Source of the DNA: Streptomyces roseolilacinus
GTDB lineage: Bacteria; Actinomycetota; Actinomycetes; Streptomycetales; Streptomycetaceae
Assembly (NCBI RefSeq): GCF_014649335.1
Contig: NZ_BMSV01000004.1
Coordinates: 525,131-589,130, forward strand
DNA length: 64,000 bases
Direction of reading: 5' to 3'
Below are positions 42,188 through 51,462 of this stretch, piece by piece. The notes under the pieces were generated by a model. That model was not told the origin of the DNA. It searched no databases and worked only from the letters and a program-made list of their open reading frames with translations. How positions within the stretch are numbered: position 1 is the stretch's first letter; each line of letters starts with the position of its first letter. A program made the position numbers and the translations under genes.

Positions 42188-42964
42188 ATGGCCAAGCGAA
42201 TCGACGTCAGCGGCCTCTCCGCGTACTACGGCAACCACCGGGCGATCGACGACATCTCGATGACCGTCGAGCCCCGCTCCGTCACGGCCTTCATCGGCCC
42301 CTCCGGCTGCGGCAAGTCCACGTTCCTGCGCACCCTGAACCGGATGCACGAGGTCACCCCCGGTGGCCGCGTCGAGGGCAAGGTGATGCTGGACGACCAG
42401 AACCTGTACGGCAAGGACGTCGACCCGGTCGCCGTGCGCCGTACGGTCGGCATGGTCTTCCAGCGGCCGAACCCGTTCCCCACCATGTCGATCTTCGACA
42501 ACGTGGCGGCGGGCCTGCGGCTGAACGGCAGGTACCGCAAGTCCGAGCTGAACGACGTGGTCGAGCGCTCCCTCAAGGGCGCGAACCTCTGGAACGAGGT
42601 CAAGGACCGCCTCAACAAGCCGGGCTCCGGCCTCTCCGGCGGCCAGCAGCAGCGCCTGTGCATCGCCCGCGCCATCGCGGTCGAGCCGGACGTCCTGCTG
42701 ATGGACGAGCCCTGCTCCGCCCTGGACCCGATCTCCACCCTGGCGATCGAGGACCTGATCTGCGAGCTGAAGGAGCGGTTCACGATCGTCATCGTGACCC
42801 ACAACATGCAGCAGGCCGCCCGCGTCTCCGACCGCACGGCGTTCTTCAACCTGGCCGCCGTCGGCCAGCCCGGCAAGCTGGTCGAGATCGACGACACGGA
42901 GCGGATCTTCTCCAACCCGTCGGTCCAGGCCACGGAGGACTACATCTCCGGCCGCTTCGGCTGA
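42188..42964 (+). CDS. pstB: PstB, phosphate ABC transporter ATPase
   Basis: A 258-aa ATPase: Walker [11 protein letters not shown]-loop [13 protein letters not shown], signature [16 protein letters not shown], Walker [15 protein letters not shown]-loop [13 protein letters not shown] 42188 ([10 protein letters not shown]) is preferred to GTG 42179 because GGAAG stands 9 nt upstream and the family begins this way. A strong terminator follows. Confidence 0.95.
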   Translation: MAKRIDVSGLSAYYGNHRAIDDISMTVEPRSVTAFIGPSGCGKSTFLRTLNRMHEVTPGGRVEGKVMLDDQNLYGKDVDPVAVRRTVGMVFQRPNPFPTMSIFDNVAAGLRLNGRYRKSELNDVVERSLKGANLWNEVKDRLNKPGSGLSGGQQQRLCIARAIAVEPDVLLMDEPCSALDPISTLAIEDLICELKERFTIVIVTHNMQQAARVSDRTAFFNLAAVGQPGKLVEIDDTERIFSNPSVQATEDYISGRFG

Positions 42965-43022
42965 TCCTCCCCGCCCCACAGACGTCGTGCGGTGCTGCAT
43001 GGCGGTGCCACCGCACGGCGAA

Positions 43023-43057
43023 GGGCCCGCCCTCTCACTCCCGGAGAGGGCGGGCCC
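43023..43057 (+). terminator. 14-bp perfect hairpin after pstB
   Basis: GGGCCCGCCCTCTC (43023-43036) and GAGAGGGCGGGCCC (43044-43057) with a 7-nt loop, about 60 nt after the pstB stop. Confidence 0.88.
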
Positions 43058-43180
43058 GCTTCCGTCCCGTACCGCGGCGGGGCCGCCGGGCGAAGACCAC
43101 CGGCCGGCGGCTCCGGCCGGGGACCCGGCCGAAGGCCCCTGATCGAAAGCCGCCGATCGAAGACAACTGCTCGAAGGCAG

Positions 43181-44179
43181 CTAGCCGAAGAAGATCCGCA
43201 CGGCGAAGAAGCTCACCGCCGCCACCGCCGCGGCGGCCGGCATGGTGATGAACCACCCCAGGATGATGTTCTTCGCGACGCCCCAGCGGACCGCGTTGAC
43301 CCGCTTCGTCGCGCCCACACCCATGATCGCGGACGTGATCACGTGCGTCGTGGAGATCGGGGCGTGGAACATGAACGACGCCGAGTACATGACGGACGCC
43401 GCCGTCGTCTCCGCGGCGAAGCCCTGCGGCGGGTCGAGCTCGATGATCCGCCGGCCCAGCGTCCGCATGATCCGCCAGCCGCCCGCGTACGTGCCGAGCG
43501 ACAGCATCAGCGCGCTGGCGACCTTCACCCACAGCGGGATCGGGTCCCCGGCCTGCTCGACGTCGGCGATGACCAGGGCCATCACCACGATGCCCATCGT
43601 CTTCTGGGCGTCCTGGAGGCCGTGGCCCAGCGCCATGGCGGCGGCCGACACGGTCTGCGCGATCCGGAAACCGCGCTTCGTCTTGTGCGGACCCGCCTTG
43701 CGGAAGATCCACATGATCGCGGCCATCACCAGGTAACCGATGATCAGGCCGACGAACGGCGACACGAACATCGGGATGACGATCTTCTCGATCACCCCGG
43801 ACCAGATGACCTCCGTGCCGCCCGCCAGCGCCGCGCCCACCATGCCGCCGAAGAGCGCGTGGGAGGACGACGAGGGCAGGCCGAAGTACCAGGTGATCAG
43901 GTTCCAGACGATCGCCCCGACCAGCGCGGCGAAGAGGATGCCCATCCCCTTGTCGCCGATCGGCGTGGCGATGATGCCCTCGCTGACGGTCTTGGCGACG
44001 CCGCTGCCCATGAAGGCGCCGGCGAGGTTCATGACCGCCGCCATCAGCAGCGCGGCACGCGGCGTGAGCGCCCGGGTCGACACCGACGTGGCGATCGCGT
44101 TCGCCGAGTCGTGGAAGCCGTTCGTGTACGTGAAGAAGAGCGCGACCCCGACGGTCACGACCAGTGCGAAGGTGTCCAC
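43181..44179 (-). CDS. pitH1: PitH-type low-affinity phosphate transporter
   Basis: A 332-aa transporter of the PiT family. Signature elements TYTNGFHDSANAIATSVSTR near the start and the mirror LGHGLQDAQKTMG later are both present, with about eight to ten membrane helices. It imports metal-phosphate with protons. GTG 44179 follows GAGGT. Forms a pair with the PhoU-like gene 6 nt upstream. The name pitH1 follows S. coelicolor synteny from memory. Confidence 0.9.
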   Translation of the reverse strand: MDTFALVVTVGVALFFTYTNGFHDSANAIATSVSTRALTPRAALLMAAVMNLAGAFMGSGVAKTVSEGIIATPIGDKGMGILFAALVGAIVWNLITWYFGLPSSSSHALFGGMVGAALAGGTEVIWSGVIEKIVIPMFVSPFVGLIIGYLVMAAIMWIFRKAGPHKTKRGFRIAQTVSAAAMALGHGLQDAQKTMGIVVMALVIADVEQAGDPIPLWVKVASALMLSLGTYAGGWRIMRTLGRRIIELDPPQGFAAETTAASVMYSASFMFHAPISTTHVITSAIMGVGATKRVNAVRWGVAKNIILGWFITMPAAAAVAAVSFFAVRIFFG

Positions 44180-44185
44180 GGGACC

Positions 44186-44806
44186 TCAGGACTCCTTGAC
44201 GGCGATGGTCTCCACCGTGTTCGCCACGTGCTCGAAGGCGTCGGCGGCCTCTTCCAGCACGTCCACGACCTGCTTCAGCTTCAGCACCTCGATGGCGTCG
44301 TACTTGCCGTTGAAGAGCTGGGCGAGCAGCTTGCGGTGGATCTGGTCGGCCTGGTTCTCCAGCCGGTTGACCTCGATCCAGTACTCGGTGAGGTTGTCCA
44401 TCGTCCTCAGGTGCGGCATCGCCTCGGCGGTGAGCTCCGCGGCCCTGGCCAGCACCTCGATCTGCTGCTCGACGCCCTTCGGCAGCTCCTCGATGTTGTA
44501 GAGGACGACGAGGTCGACGGCCTCCTCCATGAAGTCCATGATGTCGTCGAGCGACGAGGCGAGGGCGTAGATGTCCTCGCGGTCGAACGGCGTGATGAAG
44601 GAGGAGTTCAGCTGGTGGAAGATCGCGTGGGTGGCGTCGTCCCCGGCGTGTTCGGCCGCCCGCATCCGCTCCGCGATGTCGGCCCTCGCGGACGCCTCCG
44701 CTCCCAGCAGTTCCATCAGGAGCTTCGAGCCGGTGACGATGTTGTCCGCCGACGCGGAGAACATGTCGTAGAAGCTCGTCTCCCGGGGGGTCAGACGAAA
44801 GCGCAC
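44186..44806 (-). CDS. DUF47 PhoU-like accessory protein for the Pit transporter
   Basis: A 206-aa all-helical protein with PhoU-like repeats containing AEHAGDDATH, FDREDIYALASSLDDIMDFM and NRLENQADQIHRKLL, whose acidic residues bind metal clusters. Proteins of this type regulate the adjacent Pit channel. GTG 44806 has AAGGA 6 nt upstream. A short dyad TGATGC-N5-GCATCA (44841-44857) lies in the promoter region. Confidence 0.9.
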   Translation of the reverse strand: MRFRLTPRETSFYDMFSASADNIVTGSKLLMELLGAEASARADIAERMRAAEHAGDDATHAIFHQLNSSFITPFDREDIYALASSLDDIMDFMEEAVDLVVLYNIEELPKGVEQQIEVLARAAELTAEAMPHLRTMDNLTEYWIEVNRLENQADQIHRKLLAQLFNGKYDAIEVLKLKQVVDVLEEAADAFEHVANTVETIAVKES

Positions 44807-44948
44807 GTGGGGTCCTTCGGTGCATGGGTGTCGGTCAGGCTGATGCTAGGCGCATCATCCGGCCACGGCGAACCGGCGTTCCTCAGTGTCGCCCATCGGG
44901 CACAGTGAACAGAACCGACCCCGCACAATCCCTCAAGGATCGGTACCA

Positions 44949-44967
44949 TATACCCGCGAGGGGTATA
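44949..44967 (+). promoter_or_regulatory. CsoR-type operator
   Basis: TATACCC, a 5-nt centre, then GGGTATA: a perfect dyad 30 nt before csoR. CsoR proteins bind ATACCC-N-GGGTAT dyads and leave on Cu(I) binding, so autoregulation is expected. Confidence 0.85.
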
Positions 44968-44996
44968 CCGCCCTTTGTGGACGACGGGAGGACCCC

Positions 44997-45350
44997 ATGA
45001 CGACCACCGAGCCGGCCGGCCTTTCGGTCACGGAGGCCCCCGGGGCCCACGGTGACCACGGTCACACGGTGCACGGGTACCACAAGCAGAAGGACGAGCA
45101 CCTCAAGCGGCTGCGCCGGATCGAAGGCCAGATCAGGGGCCTGCAGCGAATGGTCGACGAGGACGTCTACTGCATCGACATACTCACCCAGGTCTCGGCG
45201 TCGACGAAGGCGCTGCAGTCCTTCGCGCTCCAACTGCTGGAGGAGCACCTGCGCCACTGCGTGGCCGACGCGGCGGTGAAGGGCGGGGACGAGATCGACG
45301 CGAAGGTGGAGGAGGCCACAAAAGCGATCGCCCGGATGATGCGGACCTGA
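44997..45350 (+). CDS. csoR: CsoR, copper-sensing repressor
   Basis: A 117-aa CsoR. The Cu(I) triad is visible as Cys in DVYCIDILTQ, His and Cys in EEHLRHCVAD. The N-terminus is His-rich (GAHGDHGHTVHGYH). Fold: three helices beginning HLKRLRRIEGQIRGLQRMV. ATG 44997 follows GGGAGG; its own operator is upstream. Targets elsewhere would be copA/copZ genes. Confidence 0.93.
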   Translation: MTTTEPAGLSVTEAPGAHGDHGHTVHGYHKQKDEHLKRLRRIEGQIRGLQRMVDEDVYCIDILTQVSASTKALQSFALQLLEEHLRHCVADAAVKGGDEIDAKVEEATKAIARMMRT

Positions 45351-45377
45351 CTTTCGGGGCTGTCCGAAACCGATCGA

Positions 45378-45596
45378 TCACCCGCGCGGCACGCCGGCGC
45401 GGCCGCTCACGCCCCGGCCGGACCCCCCGGGGGGACGTCCCGCTCCCGGGGAGACCTTCAGCACCTCGTCGATCCGGTCGGCGGTGAGCCGCTCCGCCTC
45501 GGTCGCCGAGGCGGCGATCATCAGCTCCCCGCACAGCTCGATCTCGGCGAGTGCCACATGGTCCTGGACGGTCGTCGCACTGAGGGGCGGGACCAC
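45378..45596 (-). CDS. small conserved Streptomyces protein
   Basis: A 72-aa protein with the conserved block VALAEIELCGELMIAASATE and DRIDEVLKV, recognised from short hypothetical proteins in streptomycetes. GTG 45596 has GAGGTGA 7 nt upstream. The Gly/Arg/Pro-rich tail after SPGAG is probably not structured. Convergent with csoR, 27 nt apart. Function unknown. Confidence 0.7.
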   Translation of the reverse strand: MVPPLSATTVQDHVALAEIELCGELMIAASATEAERLTADRIDEVLKVSPGAGRPPGGSGRGVSGRAGVPRG

Positions 45597-45806
45597 GCGC
45601 GTTCACCTCTTCCAGCCGGCGTCGGCTTCCCAGCGTAGGGAGCGCGACACGCACCGCGCATGACTAGTCCGGACCATTCTCGGTGCCACCCCCGGCCTCT
45701 CGCCTTCCCCGGCTCCCCGCGTGCCCGTGCCCGCCGCCCGTGCCCGTACCGGTGGGGCCCGGCCCGCCCCCCGTGCCCGCGCAACCGCCCGGCGGCCCCT
45801 CCCGGT

Positions 45807-46679
45807 TCAGCCGGCGATCCTCCCGGCGTAGATGTCCCCCAGCGGCGGCAGCCACACGTCGACGGGCGAGCCGAACCCGTACAGCAGCGTCGTGGACGCC
45901 ACGTCGACCTCCCGCCCCCCGTTGGTGAAACTGAACCGGTGGCGGACCTTCCGCAGCCGCCCCGCCTCGTCCAGGTACGCGTCGAACGGCACCGTGTCCG
46001 TGGTGAACCCTTTCGCCGCGGCGGCCAGCGCCCCGCGCACCCGCGGCGGGGCGAGCCTCGCGGCGGCGCCGATGTCGGTGGTCCCCCGGTAGTGCGCGAC
46101 CGGCACGCCCCCGACGTGGGCCTCGCCCACGTACGTCACGTGCCGCGCCGCCCGCAGCAGTTCGGCGGCCGCGCCCGGGTCGGTGGCGCCGCCCGTGACC
46201 AGGTTGCCGTCGGCGAGGGTGGTCGTGTCGACCCGGACCCACTTGTCGACGGGGACGCCGGCGCCGCGGTTCTTCATGTACAGCGCGCCCGGCGTGAACA
46301 GCTCCATGATCCTCCGGCGCGGCCGGTCGCCGTCCTCGGGGAGCAGCACCCGCACCTGTCCGCGCCCGGCGCGGAAGTCGTAGCCGCCCTCGCCCTCGAT
46401 GGTCAGCCGCGTACCGCCCGTCGCCATCTCCAGGGCCGTCCTGGTCCTCGACGTGCCGGCACGCACCAGCAGGTCGGGGGCGGCGCGCACGGCGCCGAGC
46501 GGCCCGCCCGCGGCACCGTCGTCCTTCCCGCCGTCCGCGGCGACCGGCCCGGCGGACGGGGCGGTGCCGGCCGCGCCCGGCGAGCACCCGGCGAGCCCCG
46601 TGGCCACCGCCGCCACCACCACCGCGGTGGCGGTGACGGCGTCCGCGCCACCCGCCCGCCTGAGCTTTTGCACCACCAT
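45807..46679 (-). CDS. lipoprotein, LolA/LppX-LprG-like
   Basis: A 290-aa lipoprotein: VVVAAVATGLAGCSPG is signal plus lipobox. The body has the long beta-rich pattern of the LppX/LprG/LolA-like barrel (GTRLTIEGEGGYDFRAG, ELFTPGALYMKN, FDAYLDEAGRLRKVRH), which holds lipids between membrane and wall. ATG 46679 is chosen as the start of a normal signal peptide; the frame is open to 46796. Confidence 0.78.
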   Translation of the reverse strand: MVVQKLRRAGGADAVTATAVVVAAVATGLAGCSPGAAGTAPSAGPVAADGGKDDGAAGGPLGAVRAAPDLLVRAGTSRTRTALEMATGGTRLTIEGEGGYDFRAGRGQVRVLLPEDGDRPRRRIMELFTPGALYMKNRGAGVPVDKWVRVDTTTLADGNLVTGGATDPGAAAELLRAARHVTYVGEAHVGGVPVAHYRGTTDIGAAARLAPPRVRGALAAAAKGFTTDTVPFDAYLDEAGRLRKVRHRFSFTNGGREVDVASTTLLYGFGSPVDVWLPPLGDIYAGRIAG

Positions 46680-46825
46680 CGCCTGCCTACCCCCAACACC
46701 GTGCCGCTGCCTGCCGAGACCCCCGCCCTCCGGCCCGCGGCCTCGACGACCGGGGGACGACCCACTCGCATAACGACCGCTCCCGTCCCCCGTCACGCCC
46801 CCCTGGACCCCGGTACCGTGGACCC

Positions 46826-47023
46826 GTGCACCCGCATGACGCGCCCTCGCCGCCGCCGGTCACCGGCGGAGCCCCGCACCACACGACCACCACCGACCGC
46901 GGCGCCTTCGCCCTGGCGCGCTGCGCCTGCGGCTGGTCGGGCCCGGCCCGCCGCTCCCGTGAACGGGCCCGGACGGACGCCGCCGCGCACATGTCGGAAC
47001 AGGGGCGGCCCGTGCGACAGTGA
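46826..47023 (+). CDS. small Zn-ribbon-like protein
   Basis: A 65-aa protein with ARCACGWSGPARRSRERARTDAA-type core (CxC followed by GW and basic helix), often encoded in Streptomyces without known role. TACCGT lies 6 nt before GTG 46826, so probably leaderless. The FAD oxidase starts 5 nt later and may be co-transcribed. Confidence 0.6.
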   Translation: MHPHDAPSPPPVTGGAPHHTTTTDRGAFALARCACGWSGPARRSRERARTDAAAHMSEQGRPVRQ

Positions 47024-47027
47024 CGCC

Positions 47028-48623
47028 ATGGAGCGGCGCGCACTGCTGACCACGGGACTGACGACGGGACTGACGACGGCGCTGGCCGCGACGGCGGGCT
47101 GCGACGGGCCCGGCCCGGCGGACCCGCACCCCGCCCCCTCCCCTCCCGCGCCCCCTCCGAGCCCCCCGGCCCCGTCGGCCGGGCCGGGACGGACCCCCTC
47201 CTGGAAGGCCCTGGCCGAGGGGCTGGACGGGCTCCTCGTCCGGCCCGGCGACGAGGCGTACGCGACGGCGCGCCAGCTCTACAACCGCCGCTTCGACGGC
47301 CTGCGCCCGGCGGCGGTCGCGTACGTGGCGGGCGAGGAGGACGTACGGGAGTGCCTGGCGTTCGCCCGCCGCCACGGCGTCCGCGTCGCGGTCCGCAACG
47401 GCGGGCACTCCTACGGCGGTTGGTCCGGCGGCGACGGGCGGCTCGTCGTGGACGTGTCGCGGCTGGCGGCGGTGGGGGCGGACGGCGGGTCCGGCGCCGT
47501 CGTCGGGGCGGGCGCGCGGCTGGTGTCCGTGTACCGGGCGCTGGCCGCCCGGGGCCGTACCGTGCCGGCCGGCTCGTGTCCCACGGTCGGGGTGACCGGC
47601 CTGACGCTGGGCGGCGGGCACGGCGTCGTCTCCCGCGCGTACGGCCTGACCTGCGACAGCCTGGAGGCGGCGACCCTGGTGACGGCGGACGGCCGGACCG
47701 TGCGGGCGTCCGCGGACGAGGACCCGGACCTGCTGTGGGCGCTGCGCGGCGGGGGGCTCGCCGGGTTCGGCGTGGTGACGGAGCTGCGGTTCCGCACGCA
47801 CCCGGCGCCGCCGACGGTGACCGCGTACCTCAACTGGCCCTGGACGCGGGCGCGGGCGGTGCTGGCGGCCTGGCAGGAGTGGGGCCCGGACCAGCCGGAC
47901 GAGATCTGGTCGTCGCTGCGCCTGTCGGCCGGCGCGGGCGGCGGCACCCCGGCGGTGACCGTGACGGCGCTGACGCTGGGCGGCCGCGGCGACCTGGAGG
48001 ACGCGCTGGACCGGCTCGCGGACCGGGTGGGCGCCCCGGCGCGGTCGGTGTCGCTGCGGGAGCGGGGTTTCCTGGAGGCGATGCTGGTGTTCGCGGGGTG
48101 CGCGGGGCTGTCGGACGAGCAGTGCCGGCTGCCGGGCTCGCTGCCGGGGCGGAGCCCGCGGGGGGCGCTGGGCCGGGAGACGTACGCGGCGCTGTCGGAC
48201 TTCTTCGACCGCTCGCTGCCGCAGGCCGGCCGGGCGGCGCTGGCGGCGGCGGTCGAGTCGTTCACGCGGACGACGGTGGAGGAGGGCGGGGGCGGCGGCT
48301 CGGTGATGCTGACGGCGCTGGGCGGCGCGGTGAACCGGGTCGACCCGTCCGCGACGGCGTTCGTCCACCGGCGGTCGCGGATGCTGGCGCAGTACGTGGC
48401 GTCGTGGCGGCCGGGCACCCCGGGGACGGCGCAGGAGCGGTGGCTGCGGCGGACCCGGGACGCGGTGCGGCGGTACGCGTCGGGGCGGGCGTACCAGAAC
48501 TACCCGGACCCGGCGCTGGCCGACTGGCGGCGGGCGTACTACGGGGAGGCGGCGGACCGCCTGGCGGCGCTGCGGGACCGGTACGACCCGGCGGGCCTCT
48601 TCCGCTACGCGCAGTCGCCGTAG
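47028..48623 (+). CDS. FAD-binding oxidoreductase, berberine-bridge-enzyme type lipoprotein
   Basis: A 531-aa PCMH-type flavoprotein. The start has a short signal with lipobox-like AATAGC, then a Pro-rich linker. RNGGHSYGGW supplies the His and GSCPTVGVTGLTLGGGHG the Cys used for double covalent FAD attachment in BBE enzymes. The BBE tail is YQNYPDPALADWRRAYYG. It should oxidise an alcohol or sugar outside the cell; substrate unknown. Confidence 0.87.
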   Translation: MERRALLTTGLTTGLTTALAATAGCDGPGPADPHPAPSPPAPPPSPPAPSAGPGRTPSWKALAEGLDGLLVRPGDEAYATARQLYNRRFDGLRPAAVAYVAGEEDVRECLAFARRHGVRVAVRNGGHSYGGWSGGDGRLVVDVSRLAAVGADGGSGAVVGAGARLVSVYRALAARGRTVPAGSCPTVGVTGLTLGGGHGVVSRAYGLTCDSLEAATLVTADGRTVRASADEDPDLLWALRGGGLAGFGVVTELRFRTHPAPPTVTAYLNWPWTRARAVLAAWQEWGPDQPDEIWSSLRLSAGAGGGTPAVTVTALTLGGRGDLEDALDRLADRVGAPARSVSLRERGFLEAMLVFAGCAGLSDEQCRLPGSLPGRSPRGALGRETYAALSDFFDRSLPQAGRAALAAAVESFTRTTVEEGGGGGSVMLTALGGAVNRVDPSATAFVHRRSRMLAQYVASWRPGTPGTAQERWLRRTRDAVRRYASGRAYQNYPDPALADWRRAYYGEAADRLAALRDRYDPAGLFRYAQSP

Positions 48624-48657
48624 CGGCGCCGGGCCGCCCCCGCGCCCGTCCCAGGTC

Positions 48658-48711
48658 GTGTCTTCGAAGTCCCGTCTGCCGGGCGGGCGAACGACGCCGC
48701 TTCGAAGACAC
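48658..48711. repeat. palindromic element copy A (also terminator)
   Basis: Ends GTGTCTTCGAAG (48658-48669) and CTTCGAAGACAC (48700-48711) pair perfectly; the centre contains GCCGGGCGGGCGAACG. It lies between the convergent oxidase and PAP2 genes, so it can end both. A similar sequence occurs inverted at 59251-59304. Confidence 0.8.
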
Positions 48712-48714
48712 TCC

Positions 48715-49434
48715 CTAGGCGGCGAGGTCGCGCTCCCCGCCGCCGCTCGCCTCGCGGCGCGGGCCCGTCAGGTCGACCGTCTCGTGCCGCGCGCCGCCCG
48801 GGGACGCCTTCCGGGACCGTACGAGCCACCCCGCGCGGGGGGAGCGGGCGACGGCGGAGGCGAGGGGCGTCAGCAGCGCCAGGGCGACGGGCGCGAGGAG
48901 CAGGGCGGCGGCGGTGCCCAGGGCGAAGCCGCCGACGACGTCGGTCGGGTAGTGGACGCCCATGTAGACGCGGCAGAAGCCCTCCGCGAGGGCGAGGACG
49001 ATGGCGGCGAGGCCGAAGCGCTTGTGGGCGATGAACAGGCCGACGGCGATGGCCATGGCCATGGTGGAGTGGTCGCTGACGAACGAGAAGTCCGTCTTGC
49101 CCTCCACGAGGACCTCCAGCCCGTCGTGGTCGCGGAACGGGCGGGGGCGTTCGACGAAGCCGCGGATCGGGACGTTCACCAGGACGGCGATCGCGGCGGC
49201 GAGGGGCGCCCAGACGATCCCGGCGACCGCGGAGACGGAGTCCTCGGTCGTGCCGCGCCGCCGGACGCTCCACCAGCACCAGAGCACGACGAGGACGAGA
49301 CCGAGCATGATCCCGTACTCGCCGACGAACCCCATGACGCGGTCGAGCCAGCCCGGGGCGGCCTTCGCCAGCCCGTTGATGTCGTAGAGCAGGCTGACAT
49401 CGGGGTTCGTACCGTCCGATGCGAGTCCGGCCAT
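48715..49434 (-). CDS. PAP2-family membrane phosphatase
   Basis: A 239-aa lipid or polyprenyl-diphosphate phosphatase with five to six membrane helices. Signatures: RGFVERPRPF, VSDHSTMAM (the PSGH-like motif) and CRVYMGVHYPTDVVGG. Start ATG 49434 with AAGGGG 9 nt upstream. It may recycle undecaprenyl phosphate, but substrate cannot be read from sequence. Confidence 0.87.
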   Translation of the reverse strand: MAGLASDGTNPDVSLLYDINGLAKAAPGWLDRVMGFVGEYGIMLGLVLVVLWCWWSVRRRGTTEDSVSAVAGIVWAPLAAAIAVLVNVPIRGFVERPRPFRDHDGLEVLVEGKTDFSFVSDHSTMAMAIAVGLFIAHKRFGLAAIVLALAEGFCRVYMGVHYPTDVVGGFALGTAAALLLAPVALALLTPLASAVARSPRAGWLVRSRKASPGGARHETVDLTGPRREASGGGERDLAA

Positions 49435-49577
49435 GCGCTGCGGCCCCTTGCCTTGTGCTGCGGTGGGTGCGGTCAGTCGGGGGAACGACCTGTGTGAGGG
49501 GTACGTTCCACGCTCCACGAAACGCTCACACGACGTTACCGAAGAGAGATCACGGCCCGGCGGCCGGGGCTTTCCGA

Positions 49578-50591
49578 TCAGGCGTCAGAACCCTGCCGGG
49601 GCAGCGCCTCCGCCCCGTCCCGGGTCACGCGGGTGGCGCCGAAGTAGTCCGGGGTGTCGATCTTGTCGAAGCGGATGACGGCGCCGGTGTAGGGCGCGTT
49701 GATCATGTATCCGCCGCCGACGTACATGCCGACGTGCCGGATGGCCCGGGAGTCCGTCAGGTCGTCGGAGAAGAACACGAGGTCCCCGGGGAGCAGCTCG
49801 TCGCGCGAGGGGTGGGAACCGGCGTTGTACTGGTCGTTGGCGACGCGCGGCAGCTCGATGCCCACGGTGCGGTACGCGGCCTGGGTGAGCCCGGAGCAGT
49901 CGAACCGGCCGCCGTGCTCGGGCGTGCCGTTGCCGCCCCACAGGTAGGGCTTGCCGAGCTGCTTCTGCGCGAAGTAGATCGCTCCGGCGGCCTGCCGCGA
50001 CGGCTCGACGGGGCCGACGGGACGGGCGAAGCTCTTCTCCAGGGAGCGGATGATCCGGACGTAGTTCCGGGTCTCCTTGTACGGGGGGACGCCCCCATGC
50101 TTGATGACGGCGTACGCCCCGGCGTTGTAGGCGGCCAGCATGTTGTCGACCGGGTCGCCGGGCACGTCCTTCACGTACCCGGCGAGCGAGCAGTCGTAGG
50201 AGGCGGCCGACGGGATGGCGTCGTTGGGGTCCCACACGTCCCGGTCGCCGTCCTTGTCGCCGTCGACGCCGTGCGCGGCCCAGGTGCCGGGGATGAACTG
50301 CGCGATGCCCTGCGCCTGGGCGGGGCTCTGCGCGCGCGGGTTCCAGCCGCTCTCCTGGTACAGCTGCGCGGCGAGCAGGGCCGGGTTGACGGCCGGGCAG
50401 AGGTTCCCCCACCGCTGCACGAGCGGCTGGTACGTGGCCGGGACGGCCCCCTTGGCCAGCCCGACGGCCCCCCGCACGCCACCCCCGCCGGCGAGCTGGG
50501 CGGCGACGACGTAGGTACCGACGACGAGGAGCGCGACGAAACTCAGGCAGGCCCCGAAGACGACCCCGCCCACCAGCCACGCCTTACGCAC
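49578..50591 (-). CDS. lytic transglycosylase plus NlpC/P60 endopeptidase fusion
   Basis: A 337-aa cell-wall enzyme with an N-terminal membrane anchor. The transglycosylase domain has the catalytic Glu in LYQESGWNPRA and the GIAQFIPGTW motif; the NlpC/P60 domain has Cys in GRFDCSGLTQAAY and His in RHVGMYVGGG. Such two-domain proteins are the VirB1-like wall-opening enzymes of Gram-positive conjugation systems, and this gene is divergent from the T4SS-like block. GTG 50591 follows GGGGG; TTG 50597 is an alternative. Confidence 0.87.
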   Translation of the reverse strand: MRKAWLVGGVVFGACLSFVALLVVGTYVVAAQLAGGGGVRGAVGLAKGAVPATYQPLVQRWGNLCPAVNPALLAAQLYQESGWNPRAQSPAQAQGIAQFIPGTWAAHGVDGDKDGDRDVWDPNDAIPSAASYDCSLAGYVKDVPGDPVDNMLAAYNAGAYAVIKHGGVPPYKETRNYVRIIRSLEKSFARPVGPVEPSRQAAGAIYFAQKQLGKPYLWGGNGTPEHGGRFDCSGLTQAAYRTVGIELPRVANDQYNAGSHPSRDELLPGDLVFFSDDLTDSRAIRHVGMYVGGGYMINAPYTGAVIRFDKIDTPDYFGATRVTRDGAEALPRQGSDA

Positions 50592-50715
50592 CGTCAAACC
50601 CCCGTCGGCATTAGGGCCTCATCCGCGCCTGGACCAGTCTAGGCGCCGAAGCCCCTCCCGAGCAGGCGTGGAAGCCGATTGCATCTGAAAAACAGCGCAT
50701 GTGACGATCTGACAC

Positions 50716-51042
50716 ATGAGCAGTTCCGTTGAGGGCCACGGGAGAGTGGCCGCGGAGCCCCCTTCCCGCAGGTCACCACGGCTTACGGGCGCGGGCGCGG
50801 CGCCCGCCGCCCCCTCCGCGACGGACTCCGCGCGGAAGTTGAATGCGCAACCGCAACATTCACTTTCGGACAAGGCGGCCGAAGTCCGGCGGGAGTTCGC
50901 CGTCCTGCTGGGCGAGTTCCGCCGCACCCCCGTCCTGGTGCCGCTCACGACCGGCGGCGGCCTGTGCCGAAGGGTGAGGCGCCCCTCACGAGGGCCGTGC
51001 CGCACCGGTGGATACGCTCGGACACTCTGTGTACACAAGTGA
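50716..51042 (+). pseudogene. short protein, possibly truncated SseB-like gene
   Basis: A 108-codon ORF. The part SDKAAEVRREFAVLLGEFRR and TPVLVPL resembles the beginning of SseB-like proteins, but the sequence then becomes arginine-rich and stops; a GGTGGATACGCT segment that could echo the expected RWIYAF motif occurs in the same stretch. It may be a 5' remnant or a genuine short protein. A near-palindrome CATGTG-N9-CACATG overlaps the start. Confidence 0.4.
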
Positions 51043-51462
51043 ACGTTTAACGAACATTCATGCTACACCGAGTCCGAAATGTCACCCCCTCCCCGGCCCC
51101 GGACGCACCTCACGTTCACCGGCCGCAACCGCGCCGCCCGATATGGCGTCCCCCAGGGCATGCGTCCCGTCCGTCGGCCACGCCGAGGTCGGCAACATCC
51201 CGCCGAACGCCCCTGACCTGCGTCAACCGGCCCGCGCAAGAGGCGGTACGTTACGCAGTACCGACAGGGGGGCGGGGAGTTCCCCCGGCCGTCGAGGGCC
51301 GCCCCACCCCTCCGACCGGCCCCCCTCCACCCTCACCGGACCTCCACCCGACCCCCGCCAAGTGGTCTGGACCACTGCGCTACTCTGTGCGTGCAGCCGC
51401 AAACGGCTGTGTTCACACCCCGGCGCCACGACCAGCCGGGGCCAGCACCACAGGAGAGCAGC
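51043..51462. other. 420-nt gap with DasR-type site
   Basis: Nothing coding is supported here. The right part contains the dyad at 51361-51376 and the hairpin CAGCCG/CGGCTG (51394-51409) in the leader of the 42-aa gene. AACGTTTAACGAAC near 51040 is AT-rich and could be a promoter. Confidence 0.5.
51361..51376. promoter_or_regulatory. DasR-responsive-element-like dyad
   Basis: AGTGGTCTGGACCACT is a 16-bp inverted repeat with 2-nt centre and differs by one base from the dre consensus form AGTGGTCTAGACCACT bound by the GntR-type regulator DasR. It lies 86 nt before the 42-aa membrane-protein gene, at promoter distance. Confidence 0.75.
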
